From DATGSL01 sp964645585 (GTDB taxonomy: Bacteria; Verrucomicrobiota; Verrucomicrobiia; Opitutales; T3Sed10-336), in the NCBI GenBank assembly GCA_964645585.1, contig CAZYAN010000001.1:94004-158003 (forward strand): DNA of 64,000 nt, written 5' to 3'. Position numbers and translations under genes: made by a program. Within the stretch, counting starts at the first letter, position 1. Each line of letters starts with the position of its first letter. Under the pieces are notes generated by a model that worked only from the letters and a program-made list of their open reading frames with translations, did no database searches and was not told the origin of the DNA. Positions 43,202-53,254 of the stretch are shown here, piece by piece.

Positions 43202-44233
43202 TCATGCCGAATTGCGTTTCTGATCGTCGCGGTCCGGCGTTCGCAGCTGCCGGACGGCTTCGAGCAATCGCTGTTTGAGTTCGTCGATACCGGTTTGTTT
43301 GAGACAGGAAATCGGCAGTACCTCGACATCGTGCTTCCGGTGAAATTCCTTAAGATTCTTTTGCGCGTCCTCGAGGTCCATTTTGTTGGCGGCGACCAGG
43401 CGCGGCTTTTCAAGCAGGGCAGGATCGTAGCGGCCCAGTTCGCGGACCAGACTTTCGTAATCCTCGGCCGGATCGCGCTGGTCGACGCCGGCCATATCGA
43501 GGATCAGCAGCAGCAATTCGCACCGCTCGATGTGACGCAGGAAGCGGTGACCGAGCCCGCGGTTTTCACTGGCGCCCTCAATCAAGCCGGGGATGTCGGC
43601 AATGAAAACCCGTTCGAACGTATCCGGATACTCAATTACACCGACTTGCGGATGGAGCGTAGTGAACGGGTAGGCGGCCGTGCGCGGACGGGCTTTTGTG
43701 ATCAGGTTGGTCAGCGAAGATTTACCCGCGTTTGGGTAGCCGACGAAACCGACGTCGGCGATCACCTTGAGCACGAGCCGGTAGGTGCCCTCTTCTCCCG
43801 GTTCGCCGGGATTGGCCTGGCGGGGCGCGCGATTGGTCGCGCTCTTGAAATGAATGTTGCCCCAGCCGCCATTACCTCCTTTGCGAAGAACGACGCGCTG
43901 CTGATCTTCGAGCAGTTCCGCGACCGGTTTCCCGGTTTCCTCGTCGATCACGACGGTTCCGCGCGGCACTTTTAAAACGCAGTCCCGGCCCGATCGTCCA
44001 TGCTGGTCGGATCCGCGCCCGTGTTCGCCATCCTGAGCACGGTGGTTCGGCTTGAACCGGTAAGCGGTCAGGTCATTGATATTGTTGTCCGCCAAGAGCA
44101 CTACATTGCCGCCACGGCCGCCGTCGCCTCCATTCGGCCCGCCGAATGGTTCGTATTTTTCGCGACGAAAGCTCACGCATCCATTGCCGCCGTCTCCAGC
44201 CTTGACGGTTATTGTAACCTCATCGATAAACAT
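43202..44233 (-). CDS. obg: Obg/CgtA GTPase
   Basis: A 343-residue GTPase. The glycine-rich Obg fold occupies residues 1-160 (GDGGNGCVSFRREKYEPFGGPNGGDGG), then the G domain with P-loop GFVGYPNAGKSS, DIPGLIEGAS (G3) and ANKMD (G4). It takes part in large-subunit assembly and stress response. The usual neighbours rplU and rpmA are absent. It lies 93 bases upstream of the MshEN-like gene. Confidence 0.96.
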   Translation of the reverse strand: MFIDEVTITVKAGDGGNGCVSFRREKYEPFGGPNGGDGGRGGNVVLLADNNINDLTAYRFKPNHRAQDGEHGRGSDQHGRSGRDCVLKVPRGTVVIDEETGKPVAELLEDQQRVVLRKGGNGGWGNIHFKSATNRAPRQANPGEPGEEGTYRLVLKVIADVGFVGYPNAGKSSLTNLITKARPRTAAYPFTTLHPQVGVIEYPDTFERVFIADIPGLIEGASENRGLGHRFLRHIERCELLLLILDMAGVDQRDPAEDYESLVRELGRYDPALLEKPRLVAANKMDLEDAQKNLKEFHRKHDVEVLPISCLKQTGIDELKQRLLEAVRQLRTPDRDDQKRNSA

Positions 44234-44385
44234 CTCTTGGATCTATTCGCAATCGCCCCGGGGAGCCGAAAATGTACCACATCATTCCCTTTGCCTGCCT
44301 GACAGGTCAAGCTCTGCCCCGGAGGAATCGATGATCGCCCCCTGACCATGTTGATTTTTCAAACCTTTTTAACGCACTCGCCCCC

Positions 44386-45092
44386 ATGAAAACGAGCATG
44401 AACTCGCACGAGCTCACAGGACGTGCCACGACCCATTTGGTTCCCGCGGAGGACGGCGCCAGTGTGCGGCTCCATCGTGACGTCGCACGAGCGTTTGCTG
44501 AAATGAAGGAGGCGGCCCGAGACGCGGGCATCGATCTGTCCCCGTTGAGCGGCTTTCGCGATTTTGAAAAGCAGTCCGGCTTCTGGAACGCCAAATGGCG
44601 GGGAGAGCGGACGCTGCATGACGTCGCGGGCCGTCCGGTCGATTTTGAAACTCTCTCGCCGACCGAGCTCGCGCACACGATCCTGATCTGGTCAGCTTTG
44701 CCAGGTGCCAGCCGTCATCACTGGGGGACCGACATTGACGTGATCGATCTCGCGGCCCGTCCTCCCGGTTACGAAGTTGAACTCCTGCCGTATGAGTATC
44801 TCGAGGGCGGCGTATTCAACCGTTTGCACCGATGGCTGGAAGAAAACATGGGACGTTTCGGATTCTTCTTCCCTTACCGAACCTATAATGGCGGCATTTC
44901 GACCGAGCCGTGGCATATCAGTTACGCGCCGGTTTCGGTTCCCGCGCTGGAATCGTTCACGCTCGACATCCTGCGGGAGGCGGTCGCGGGCGGTTCGATC
45001 GAGGGGAAAGAGGTGGTTTTGGATATGCTCCCCGCCATCTACGACCGCTACGTGACCAATATCAATTCGCCTGGGGAGGATCCGCGGAGCTC

Positions 45093-45096
<4 letters not shown>
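44386..45096 (+). CDS. VanY-family D-Ala-D-Ala/LD-carboxypeptidase
   Basis: A 236-residue peptidase M15 protein. Zinc and catalytic motifs are SRHHWGTDIDVID (HxxxxxxD, near residue 108) and STEPWHISY (ExxH, near residue 176). SGFRDFEKQSGFWNAKW is the typical upstream block. No signal peptide is seen, so action on cytoplasmic muropeptides or export by another route is possible. Its stop overlaps the GTG start of the next gene, so the pair is coupled. Confidence 0.88.
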
Positions 45097-46130
<1,034 letters not shown>

Positions 46131-46133
46131 GCG

Positions 46134-46571
46134 CTACTCCTTTGGCCGGACCGTGAACAGCGGGGATGCTTGAAGGAGCAATTGCTGTTCTTCTGATTTT
46201 GTAAGCGACCGGGGACGGTGGCTCTCGCGCGCGGGGGAGAATTCGCTGGCCCCCTGGCGTTCCGCTGTCTGGTGTTGCTGCTGCAGAGCGATGAGCTGGC
46301 GGCGAAGTTCCTGTTCTCGTTCAAGCTGTTTCTGGCGTTGCTTTTGACGATGAACGGTCGTGCCAATTGCAAAGCCGGCAAGGCTCCCGAGCAATGCGCC
46401 CTCCAGTTCCTCTCCCGACTGATAGCCGATCACCCCGCCGGCGACACCGCCTGCCGCGGCGCCAATCCAGCCCTCTTTGCTGGTGAAGAAACTGGCGCTG
46501 GCCGGGGGTGCAAGCGAAAGGAGAACGCTGGCGGCGAGAAGAATGATCCGTGAGGCTGTGCGGCTTTTCAT
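46134..46571 (-). CDS. Exported glycine-zipper protein
   Basis: A 145-residue protein with a signal peptide (about residues 1-27, ASAS end). A glycine-zipper segment follows (GWIGAAAGGVAGGVIGY...GALLGSLAGFAIG, residues 34-70), then a Gln/Arg-rich coiled coil (75-105). Such proteins sit in the envelope. It begins 2 bases after the stop of the STN-domain gene, so the two form an operon. Function unknown. Confidence 0.75.
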   Translation of the reverse strand: MKSRTASRIILLAASVLLSLAPPASASFFTSKEGWIGAAAGGVAGGVIGYQSGEELEGALLGSLAGFAIGTTVHRQKQRQKQLEREQELRRQLIALQQQHQTAERQGASEFSPARESHRPRSLTKSEEQQLLLQASPLFTVRPKE

Positions 46572-46573
46572 GA

Positions 46574-46966
46574 CTACCATTCTTCCGTGAATGTTGTTTC
46601 GAGCGGCAGGGGATGCACGACCCAATAGTCGCCGTTCTTGTGGATGTTGAACCCCGCGGCGAACGCGATTGTTTCGAGCGCCAAGGCGGGGGCGGCTTTG
46701 GTTTTGAGCGACACCAGCCGTTCTTCGGCGCTGCGGATAAAGGTGTACTGGAGGCCGGTTTTTCCGAGGATTTCCGGAATCAGCTCATTCGCGTCAGCGT
46801 TGGCGACCTCGAGAGCGATTTCCGCGGGTATTTGCGCGGTTTCGGCACGGGCGGCGACGATCCGCTCGTAGGGTGTCAAGTGCTGCGTGTTCGTGGCATG
46901 AATACTGCTCGCTGAAAGGGTGATGACTGGGGTCAACAGGAGGGTGCAAGCGACAAGACGTTTCAT
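46574..46966 (-). CDS. Small exported protein with STN/secretin-N-like domain
   Basis: A 130-residue protein with a signal peptide (residues 1-22). A domain matching the STN fold follows in ANADANELIPEILGKTGLQYTFIRSAEERLVSLKTKAAPALALETIAFAAGFNI (given in two motifs: ELIPEILGKTGLQYTF and PALALETIAFAAGFNI). STN domains usually head secretins or TonB receptors; here it stands alone. It probably interacts with an outer-membrane channel in trans. A GGAG site lies upstream of the ATG at 46966. Confidence 0.75.
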   Translation of the reverse strand: MKRLVACTLLLTPVITLSASSIHATNTQHLTPYERIVAARAETAQIPAEIALEVANADANELIPEILGKTGLQYTFIRSAEERLVSLKTKAAPALALETIAFAAGFNIHKNGDYWVVHPLPLETTFTEEW

Positions 46967-47206
46967 GGGAATACTCCGCTGGATGGTTGTTGTTTCCTCC
47001 GCGCGCGGTGGCGGCCTGAATATCCGGCATGTTCTTCCACGCCGCTGCGCGAATTTATTTTTATCAGCCAACGATAAAATAAAACCGGGTCTGATGACAA
47101 CCGTCAAAAACGCGGTACCTTTTTCTCATTGGCAATCGAGACCGGAAGTGGCGGCTGGATTGGCATTGGCGAGCACGGGATCCCAGCGGGAACGGAGGAC
47201 AGCGCG

Positions 47207-47656
47207 ATGATCACGATCTCGGCATTCAAGGACAGAGACGAGGCTTTGGTCAGCAAAGTTTTGCTCGAGGCGGCTGGAATTCCGGTGATGTTGAAAGATG
47301 AGGTCAGCGGGCTGGAACTTCAGGTTCGCGATACGGATGCGGAACTCGCTCAAGCGGTGCTGATCGGGAGTACTCCCCGGTCGCGGGACAAGCGGCGCCC
47401 GACCGTCCGGCGGCATTCAGGCCGGTACAGGCAACGGGCTCGCGTGCGGGTCGGGTATCATTTCTTCCGGGGCGGCGCGTTTTGGACAGCGGGATTCGCG
47501 CTGGTGCTGCTCGGACTTTTGCTGCTGGGAATTGAGGTGCGGTCGACAGTCTTCGATCTGCTTTTTGTGTATGTCTTAGGAGGTTGCGGCACGCTTATCC
47601 GGCACTTCTTCCGGATCCGCCACCGATTTCGATCGATTCGCACCCGCACGTTGTGA
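47207..47656 (+). CDS. DUF2007-like protein with two membrane segments
   Basis: A 149-residue protein. Residues 1-65 fit the DUF2007 'signal-transducing' fold: MITISAFKDRDEALVSKVLL, then EAAGIPVMLKDEVSGL and a C-terminal LQVRDTDAELAQAVL. A basic linker and two hydrophobic segments (about residues 88-112 and 115-130) follow, with an Arg-rich tail. The ATG at 47207 has a GGAGG site 8 bases upstream. Function unknown. Confidence 0.7.
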   Translation: MITISAFKDRDEALVSKVLLEAAGIPVMLKDEVSGLELQVRDTDAELAQAVLIGSTPRSRDKRRPTVRRHSGRYRQRARVRVGYHFFRGGAFWTAGFALVLLGLLLLGIEVRSTVFDLLFVYVLGGCGTLIRHFFRIRHRFRSIRTRTL

Positions 47657-47663
47657 GGGCAGC

Positions 47664-47702
47664 GAAAAAGCCCCGAACCCCACTGAGCGGGATTCGGGGC
47701 TT
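47664..47702 (-). terminator. Terminator of rpmB (minus strand)
   Basis: Stem AAGCCCCGAA/TTCGGGGCTT extended by CCC/GGG around CACTGAGC. On the minus strand the hairpin is followed by TTTTT, a textbook intrinsic terminator, 59 bases after the rpmB stop. It also lies right after the plus-strand gene ending at 47656 and may serve both. Confidence 0.88.
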
Positions 47703-47760
47703 CGTCCGAAAACAAACGAGAGAGAACGAAGGGTTCGGAAAGAGAATTACAGGCTGCAGC

Positions 47761-47991
47761 TTATGCCTTGGTGACCTTGCCTGCTTTGATGGCCTTGACG
47801 CTGACCAGCATCCGCTTGACCTGGCCGCTTGGCAGAACAACGCGGACCCGCTGAAGGTTCGGACGAAACTTCCGCTTTGTGACTTTGGTCACGTGCGTGC
47901 CGATGCCGCCGCTCTTTTTCGACTGCCCCTTGCGGTGGATGATGCTGCCCTTGACCGGGCGCTTCCCTGTGATCTGACAAATTCTGGCCAT
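47761..47991 (-). CDS. rpmB: 50S ribosomal protein L28
   Basis: A 76-residue basic protein beginning MARICQITGKRPVKGSIIH, the L28 signature, with RKFRPNLQRVRVVLPSG in the centre. Downstream of hflX on the same strand by 89 bases and closed by a strong terminator. The zinc-binding cysteines found in some L28 proteins are absent (only Cys5). Confidence 0.96.
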   Translation of the reverse strand: MARICQITGKRPVKGSIIHRKGQSKKSGGIGTHVTKVTKRKFRPNLQRVRVVLPSGQVKRMLVSVKAIKAGKVTKA

Positions 47992-48080
47992 TTCGGAAAC
48001 GGTAAGATGAAACGAAACGTTGCAATAAGCCGTGCTTGGCCGGTTGACGCAAGTTTTTTTTCTCTTTGGCGAGAAAGACG

Positions 48081-49385
48081 TCAGCTCGCTGCGGCGAGTT
48101 TTTCCGGCTGAACGGCGTAATCACGCGTCAGCGCATCGAGATCCGCGGGAACGTGCGCGTGGATGAGCACGCCTTCGGGACGCGTTTTCTGTTCCTGAAC
48201 GCAGCCGGCGCGGTGCAGTTTGGCGATCAAATCGTAGCGCGAGTGCGGAATCAGCAGATGGACCGATCGGATCCCGTCGCCGAGTGCCTCGTCGAGTCGC
48301 TCAAGGAGATCGTCGATGCCGGTGCCGGTTCGGGCGCTGACGAAGCAGGCATCCGGATAGAGGAGGCGCAGGGTGCGAACCTGGTCGCTGTTGTGCGCCT
48401 GGTCGACCTTGTTGAAAACGGTGATGATTTTTTGGCGATCCGCCCCGAGTTCCTCGAGCACCTGGAGGGTGGTTGCCAGGTGACTTTCGGCTTCCGGATT
48501 GGAAATATCGATTACGTGGATGAGAAAATCGGAAAGGACAGCCTCTTCCAGGGTCGCGCGAAACGCGTCGATTAAATTATGCGGGAGACGGCGCAGGAAC
48601 CCGACGGTGTCGGTCAGCAGCAGCGTGCGGCTGCTGGGAAGGGAAAGCTGCCGGGTGGTCGGATCGAGCGTGGCGAAAAGCTTGTCTTCCGCGAGGACCT
48701 CGGCGCCGGTGAGGCGATTGAGAAGGGAGGATTTTCCGGCGTTCGTGTAGCCGACGATCGCAGCGGTGGGAGTTGCGCGGCGGACGCGGCGCTTCCGCTG
48801 GGTTTCGCGCTGTTTAACGACAGCTGCGAGGTCGCGTTTCAAGCGGCTGATGCGATCCTGGACTAAACGGCGGTCGGTTTCCAGCTGGGTTTCCCCTTGG
48901 CCTCGCACGACGGTTCCGCCTCCGCCGCGCTGTCTGCTGAGGTGCGTCCATGCGCGCGTCAGGCGGGGGAGCGAATAGACCATGCGAGCGAGGGCGACCT
49001 GAAGAACGGCTTCCCGGGTTTGCGCTCGCTGGGCAAAAATATCGAGGATCACCTCCTGACGGTCGATGACGCAGACGCCGCTGGCCCGTTCCCAGTTGCG
49101 CTGTTGCGCGGGGGTCAATTCGTCATCGAAAATGATCACGTCGAGATCGTTTTCCTTGACCAGCTGAAGGACCTGCTCCGCTTGGCCGCTGCCGATCAGG
49201 AAATGCGGCTGCGGCTGGGCGAGGTTGAAGATCCGCCGCTCAATCACTGGAATGTCGAGCGTTTCGACAAGTTCGCTGAGTTCTTCGAGGAGGCTGGCGG
49301 CTTCTCCGCGATTCATTTCCCGTCGCTGGACTCCAACGAGCAGGGCGCGTTCGACGAGTTTTGGTTTTTCGCGTACTTCAAACAT
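48081..49385 (-). CDS. hflX: GTPase HflX
   Basis: A 434-residue HflX. The N-terminal nucleotide-binding domain carries the HflX blocks GSGQAEQVLQLVKENDLDVIIFDDELTPAQQRNWE and the GGRGxGE-like RQRGGGGTVVRGQGETQLE (split here for length). The G domain has P-loop VGYTNAGKSSL, DTVGFLRRLPH (G3) and FNKVD (G4). It splits stalled or stressed ribosomes. The ATG at 49385 is preferred to the longer frame at 49460. Confidence 0.95.
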   Translation of the reverse strand: MFEVREKPKLVERALLVGVQRREMNRGEAASLLEELSELVETLDIPVIERRIFNLAQPQPHFLIGSGQAEQVLQLVKENDLDVIIFDDELTPAQQRNWERASGVCVIDRQEVILDIFAQRAQTREAVLQVALARMVYSLPRLTRAWTHLSRQRGGGGTVVRGQGETQLETDRRLVQDRISRLKRDLAAVVKQRETQRKRRVRRATPTAAIVGYTNAGKSSLLNRLTGAEVLAEDKLFATLDPTTRQLSLPSSRTLLLTDTVGFLRRLPHNLIDAFRATLEEAVLSDFLIHVIDISNPEAESHLATTLQVLEELGADRQKIITVFNKVDQAHNSDQVRTLRLLYPDACFVSARTGTGIDDLLERLDEALGDGIRSVHLLIPHSRYDLIAKLHRAGCVQEQKTRPEGVLIHAHVPADLDALTRDYAVQPEKLAAAS

Positions 49386-49562
49386 GCAGGGAGCAGCGGC
49401 GCATCCGGGCGTGCGGTGCGGCTTCAGAATGGATCGGCCGGCGCGGCCGGACGGTGTCATCGTTTCTCAACGCGCTCCAGTCGGAAGCCCGGTCAGAGAC
49501 GACAAGACAGGGGAAATTGACGGATTGGAGAAAAACCAAAGGGCAGGCGGTCACTCGGTCAG

Positions 49563-49838
49563 TCAGGATTCGTTCTCAGCGGGGTTGGCAACCGGTTTCT
49601 CGGATTGCACCGCCCGTTTCGGCGCGGGCGGCGGAGCCTCTTCGATCGAAGAGCGGATATCGTCCTCAATTTCCTGGGTGGTCCGCTTGAATTCCCGGAT
49701 GAACTTGCCCATTCCGCGGCCCAGTTCCGGGAGCCGTTTGGCCCCGAACAGAAGAAGGATCAGCATGACGACGACCAGGAGCTGAAAAGGGCTCAGGTTT
49801 TGGAGGAAACCGAGACTCGGCAAGAACAGACTTTGCAT
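49563..49838 (-). CDS. tatA: Twin-arginine translocase subunit TatA/E
   Basis: A 91-residue protein: one N-terminal span (about residues 17-31), then the amphipathic helix FGAKRLPELGRGMGKFIREFKR and a charged, Pro-rich tail. This is the standard TatA layout. It forms the pore of the Tat export pathway for folded proteins. No tatC is nearby. It precedes hflX by 177 bases. Confidence 0.93.
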   Translation of the reverse strand: MQSLFLPSLGFLQNLSPFQLLVVVMLILLLFGAKRLPELGRGMGKFIREFKRTTQEIEDDIRSSIEEAPPPAPKRAVQSEKPVANPAENES

Positions 49839-49933
49839 AACTCTGAAACCTATCGGGATTCTCCCGGGTGTAAAGGGAGAAACGGCGATTTCGGCCGCGC
49901 TGGAAACGATGAGGAGAGTGCTCCCTTCATCGG

Positions 49934-50530
49934 CTATTTGGCGCTGAACAGGCGCGCGACCGGAAGTTCGAACCCGGAAAGCAGTTTGGAGCGTGCAATT
50001 TCGTCGCGGCGCCAGCGACCGACTAGCTGAAAGGCGCCGGACTCCGCGTGCAGGACCTCGACCGTTCCGGCTTCGGGATCGATCAGCCAGTATTCGCGCA
50101 CGCCGTGCTGTTCGTACAGATCGCGTTTGTCGATGCGGTCGCGGCGGCGTGACTCTGCCGAGATGACTTCGGCCACGAGATCGGCTGCCCCGTTCAAATG
50201 GCGCTGGATGATCCCGCTGCGCTCATTCGAGATGAAAACGACATCCGGCTGTACTGCCCGGCTCGGCGCGAGGACCATGTCGGGAGGGGCAATCGCGGTT
50301 TGCCCGAGGCGGTGCTCGCGCACCTAGGCCTTGAGGCAGTCATGAAAGCGATCAACGATTTGCTGATGTTCAAAGGAGCGGGATGGGGCCATAAGAAGCT
50401 TCCCGTCCCAGAGCTCGACGGGCTGATTATTCTCGGGCAGTTCCGCCGCGACCTCCTCGAAGGTCCAGCAGCGGGTCTTCCACTTGCGGGGTGTTGCTCT
50501 GGCGCTGGGGGTCGACACAAGAAAACTCAA
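49934..50530 (-). pseudogene. Uma2/DUF820-family gene interrupted by an in-frame TAG
   Basis: Two same-frame pieces abut: 50530-50327 (68 codons, WTFEEVAAELPENNQPVELWDGKLLMAP...DRFHDCLKA) and 50323-49934 (VREHRLGQTAIAPPDMVLAPSRAVQPDVVFIS...). They are separated only by TAG at 50324-50326. Together they give a normal 198-codon Uma2 restriction-fold protein with PDVVFIS, EVISAES and REYWLIDP motifs. The stop replaces the position where relatives have Tyr (LKxYVREH), so one base change (TAC/TAT to TAG) explains it. Either a recent nonsense mutation, a sequencing error, or two pieces. Confidence 0.8.
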
Positions 50531-50620
50531 TGACGGGAGCCGCGGCGAGTCAAGTTCTGGCGTGAGGCGGACTCGCGGAATCGAGTGGAGGGACGAAGCG
50601 GAAAAGAGGCAAAGTCCTGA

Positions 50621-51523
50621 TCAGTTTTCGGCCAGAGCTTTATTGTTAATCCGGCGGGTGACTTTTTGCCGGACCCATTCGCCCAAAAAGTCGAGGATCG
50701 TGACGAGCACCAAAATCAGGATCAGAACCGTGGCAAAACGGTCCCACATGCGAAACTCCTGATACGCGTGGAGCATAACGCCGACCCCGCCGGCGCCCAC
50801 ATAGCCGATGATCGCGGCCGACCGGATATTGTATTCGAGCATCCAGAGCGCGTAACTGCAGACGAGCGGTTTCGCGTGGGGCCACATGCCGTGCTGGAAC
50901 GCCTGGACCGGGTCGGCGCCGATCGCGCGGAGCCCTTTGGCGATATCGGTGTCAAGGGACTCAAAGGTGTCGCTGAAAAACTTCCCGAGATAGCCGATAC
51001 TGTACAATGTCAGCGCAATGACCCCGGCGAGCGGGTTGGCCCCGACGATCACGACGGCAATCAATGCCCAGATCAAGCTCGGGATCGTGCGGATCAGGTT
51101 CATCGTCATGCGCGAACAGACAACGAGCCAGCGCGGCGCGATTGTCTGCGATCCGGCCGCGGCGAGAGGAAACGAGATGATCGTCGCAAAGAACGTCGCC
51201 ATCACCGCGATCTGGATGGTCTCGCCGAGCGCCGCCACCGCGTCTCCGAGAATCGAGAAATCGGGCGGAAAAAAAGCTCCGAGGAAGCGGAAAAGGTTTT
51301 CGAAATACGACAGGTCGCGCCCCGACCCCTTCATCACCGGGCTGGAAAAAACGACCGCCAGGAGAAAAATCAGCATAGTGATGTTGAGGGCATTGAGCCG
51401 CTCGTACCACTTCATTTCGATTCCCGGCAGAGGCGCGGGCGCGGGCTGAGGCGTTGTCGCCGGCGGTCGGGTTTCCGGCGCTGACGAGGTTGTCTTGGGA
51501 TCCGGGGGCGAAGGGGCGCTCAT
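50621..51523 (-). CDS. phnE: PhnE-type ABC transporter permease
   Basis: A 300-residue inner-membrane permease with about six spans. The ABC coupling motif region is ESLDTDIAKGLRAIGADPVQAFQHGMWP, and EYNIRSAAIIGYVGAGGVGVML is the PhnE signature. The Pro-rich N-terminus is not conserved. With PhnC- and PhnD-like genes it makes a full importer. The ATG at 51523 overlaps the ATPase stop by 4 bases. Substrate may be phosphonate, phosphite or another anion. Confidence 0.9.
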   Translation of the reverse strand: MSAPSPPDPKTTSSAPETRPPATTPQPAPAPLPGIEMKWYERLNALNITMLIFLLAVVFSSPVMKGSGRDLSYFENLFRFLGAFFPPDFSILGDAVAALGETIQIAVMATFFATIISFPLAAAGSQTIAPRWLVVCSRMTMNLIRTIPSLIWALIAVVIVGANPLAGVIALTLYSIGYLGKFFSDTFESLDTDIAKGLRAIGADPVQAFQHGMWPHAKPLVCSYALWMLEYNIRSAAIIGYVGAGGVGVMLHAYQEFRMWDRFATVLILILVLVTILDFLGEWVRQKVTRRINNKALAEN

Positions 51524-52296
51524 GGCCGCACCTGGCGCACGCGCCAACCTTCGGGATCCATCGGATCGAGACTCAGGGCGATGTCCGCGAAGCGTTCGAC
51601 GAGGTCCGGGTTGTGCAAAACGCAAAGGACCGTGCGTTTGTGAACGTCCGCTTCCTGGCGGAGAATGCCGAGCACCCGTCCGGTCAGGTAGACGTCGAGG
51701 CTCGAAACCGGTTCATCGGCGAGAAAAATCTCCGGCTGCTGAAAAAGGGCGCGCGCGATGGCTGTACGCTGTTGTTCGCCACCGGAGATCTCCGCCACCC
51801 AGCGTCGTGTGCAACCATCGAGTCCCAGATTTTGGAGGATCGCCCAAGCTTCGGACTTGTCGCCGTTGGGAAATCTCAGCAACGTTTTCCACCACGGGTA
51901 ACGCCCGAGACGGCCGCAAAGAACGTTCGAGAGAACGCTGCTGTTCGGCGTCAGCATCAGACTCTGAAAAATGATGCCGATCTTCTTTTGGAAATCGAAG
52001 GGATGATGCCGGCAGTTTTGCAGGCAGCGGTAGTGGATTTCGCCTTCTGACGGGTTGACCATGCCCGCTAAGCAGGCAAGAAAGCTCGACTTTCCGACAC
52101 CGGACGGGCCGACGATCGCGACGAACTTCCCGCGCGGAATTTCGAGCTCGACATTGCGAAACAGCCAGCGGCCTCCGCGCTGAAGGCCGAACCCGTGCAG
52201 CCGCAAGTGAGGCGGGTCGGACGGTGCCGGCGCCGTTTCGGCTGGCGGGTTTGTGCATGTGGCGCTCACAGAGCTGGGTTCAGAAATGGCTGGCAT
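51520..52296 (-). CDS. phnC: PhnC-type ABC transporter ATPase
   Basis: A 258-residue ATP-binding subunit. Walker A is VGPSGVGKSSF (near residue 63), the Q-loop is IGIIFQSLMLTPNSSVLSNVL, signature AEISGGEQQRTAIARAL, Walker B IFLADEPVSSLD and the H-loop CVLHNPDL. The N-terminal 28 residues are an unconserved extension. The three genes phnD, phnC and phnE run in that order on the minus strand. Confidence 0.92.
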   Translation of the reverse strand: MPAISEPSSVSATCTNPPAETAPAPSDPPHLRLHGFGLQRGGRWLFRNVELEIPRGKFVAIVGPSGVGKSSFLACLAGMVNPSEGEIHYRCLQNCRHHPFDFQKKIGIIFQSLMLTPNSSVLSNVLCGRLGRYPWWKTLLRFPNGDKSEAWAILQNLGLDGCTRRWVAEISGGEQQRTAIARALFQQPEIFLADEPVSSLDVYLTGRVLGILRQEADVHKRTVLCVLHNPDLVERFADIALSLDPMDPEGWRVRQVRP

Positions 52297-52330
52297 GACT
52301 ATCCAGACAAGGTGGCCGGCATCACGAAAA

Positions 52331-53212
52331 TCAGGGAGCTACGTTTCTCGCGAGCTCGATCGCTTCGCTGATGCTGTTCAGATGCTCGTCGGGTTGCACT
52401 TCAATCAGTTTCGAGGTGAAAAGCTTGTCGCGCAATTCCGTGTGCTCGGGTGCATTAAAGGAAAGCAGCGCCTCGCGCAGTTCCGCCTTCTCTTGGTCGG
52501 TCAAATGATTGCTGGCGGCGATCACATGCGTTGGGACCGGACCCTGTTCGGCGACTTTTTTCAGTTTCGCCTTCTGGTCACTGGTCAAGTGACGGTCCTC
52601 GTCGAGCACGTAGTAGCTGACGGCCGCGGCCTCGGCATCGCCGGCGAGCACCTGTTCAATCGCCGACACGTAGCCGATGCCGTACCAGACATTGCCTTTG
52701 CCAAAAAAGTCTTCCGGCTGGTCACCCTTCTTGAGAAGACCCTTCTCGTGCAGATCCCAGAACGGAATGATAAAGCCTGAGGTGCTTGTGCGGCTGGAGA
52801 AGGCGATCGGTTTTCCGCGCAGATCGTCGACGGAATTGTACGGCTTTTCCTTCAGCGAAACCCAGTAGCTCTTGTAGTGGGGATTGCCGTCAATCTCGCC
52901 CGCGAGCAGGAGGGAAGCGGAATTGTCCGTGCGCGCGTAGGTCATTTCGGTCGCACTGATATAGCCGGCGTCAATGGTGCCGTTGGCAAAGCCTTCGAGG
53001 ATGACCGAGCCCGATGTAGGAATCGTCACGGATACTGGCCGGCCGAGCCGCTCCGAAAGAAAAGCCTCCAGCGCTCCGCGCTCCTCAAGCATTTTATCCG
53101 GATCTTTGTCCGGCTTGAGCGCGAAGGTAATTTCCTCTCGCGGAGCCGAGCAGGCGCCGAGAAGCAGTGTGATCGCCAACCAAGCGGCAGTGAATATTCT
53201 ATTCATCCTCAT
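52331..53212 (-). CDS. phnD: PhnD-type periplasmic binding lipoprotein
   Basis: A 293-residue solute-binding protein of the PhnD/transferrin-like family with a lipoprotein signal peptide; lipobox LLLGAC places the modified Cys at residue 21. Blocks: FANGTIDAGYISATEMTYA, AFSSRTSTSGFIIPF and the hinge region NVWYGIGYVSAIEQVLAG. Typical phosphonate receptors keep a Ser/Thr-rich loop as here (STSG), but substrate is not certain. The Fur-like palindrome just upstream hints at metal control. Confidence 0.9.
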   Translation of the reverse strand: MRMNRIFTAAWLAITLLLGACSAPREEITFALKPDKDPDKMLEERGALEAFLSERLGRPVSVTIPTSGSVILEGFANGTIDAGYISATEMTYARTDNSASLLLAGEIDGNPHYKSYWVSLKEKPYNSVDDLRGKPIAFSSRTSTSGFIIPFWDLHEKGLLKKGDQPEDFFGKGNVWYGIGYVSAIEQVLAGDAEAAAVSYYVLDEDRHLTSDQKAKLKKVAEQGPVPTHVIAASNHLTDQEKAELREALLSFNAPEHTELRDKLFTSKLIEVQPDEHLNSISEAIELARNVAP

Positions 53213-53219
53213 TTTTGTT

Positions 53220-53238
53220 AATGAGATTCAGTCTCAAT
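53220..53238 (-). promoter_or_regulatory. Fur-like palindrome upstream of the phnD-phnC-phnE operon
   Basis: The 19 bases read ATTGAGACTGAATCTCATT on the minus strand. The core TGAGACT-G-AATCTCA is a 7-1-7 dyad matching the TGATAAT-N-ATTATCA Fur core at 11 of 14 positions by my count. It ends 7 bases before the phnD ATG, which is close enough to block initiation. No promoter was identified. Confidence 0.4.
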
Positions 53239-53254
53239 GCAAGACCTGATCTCG

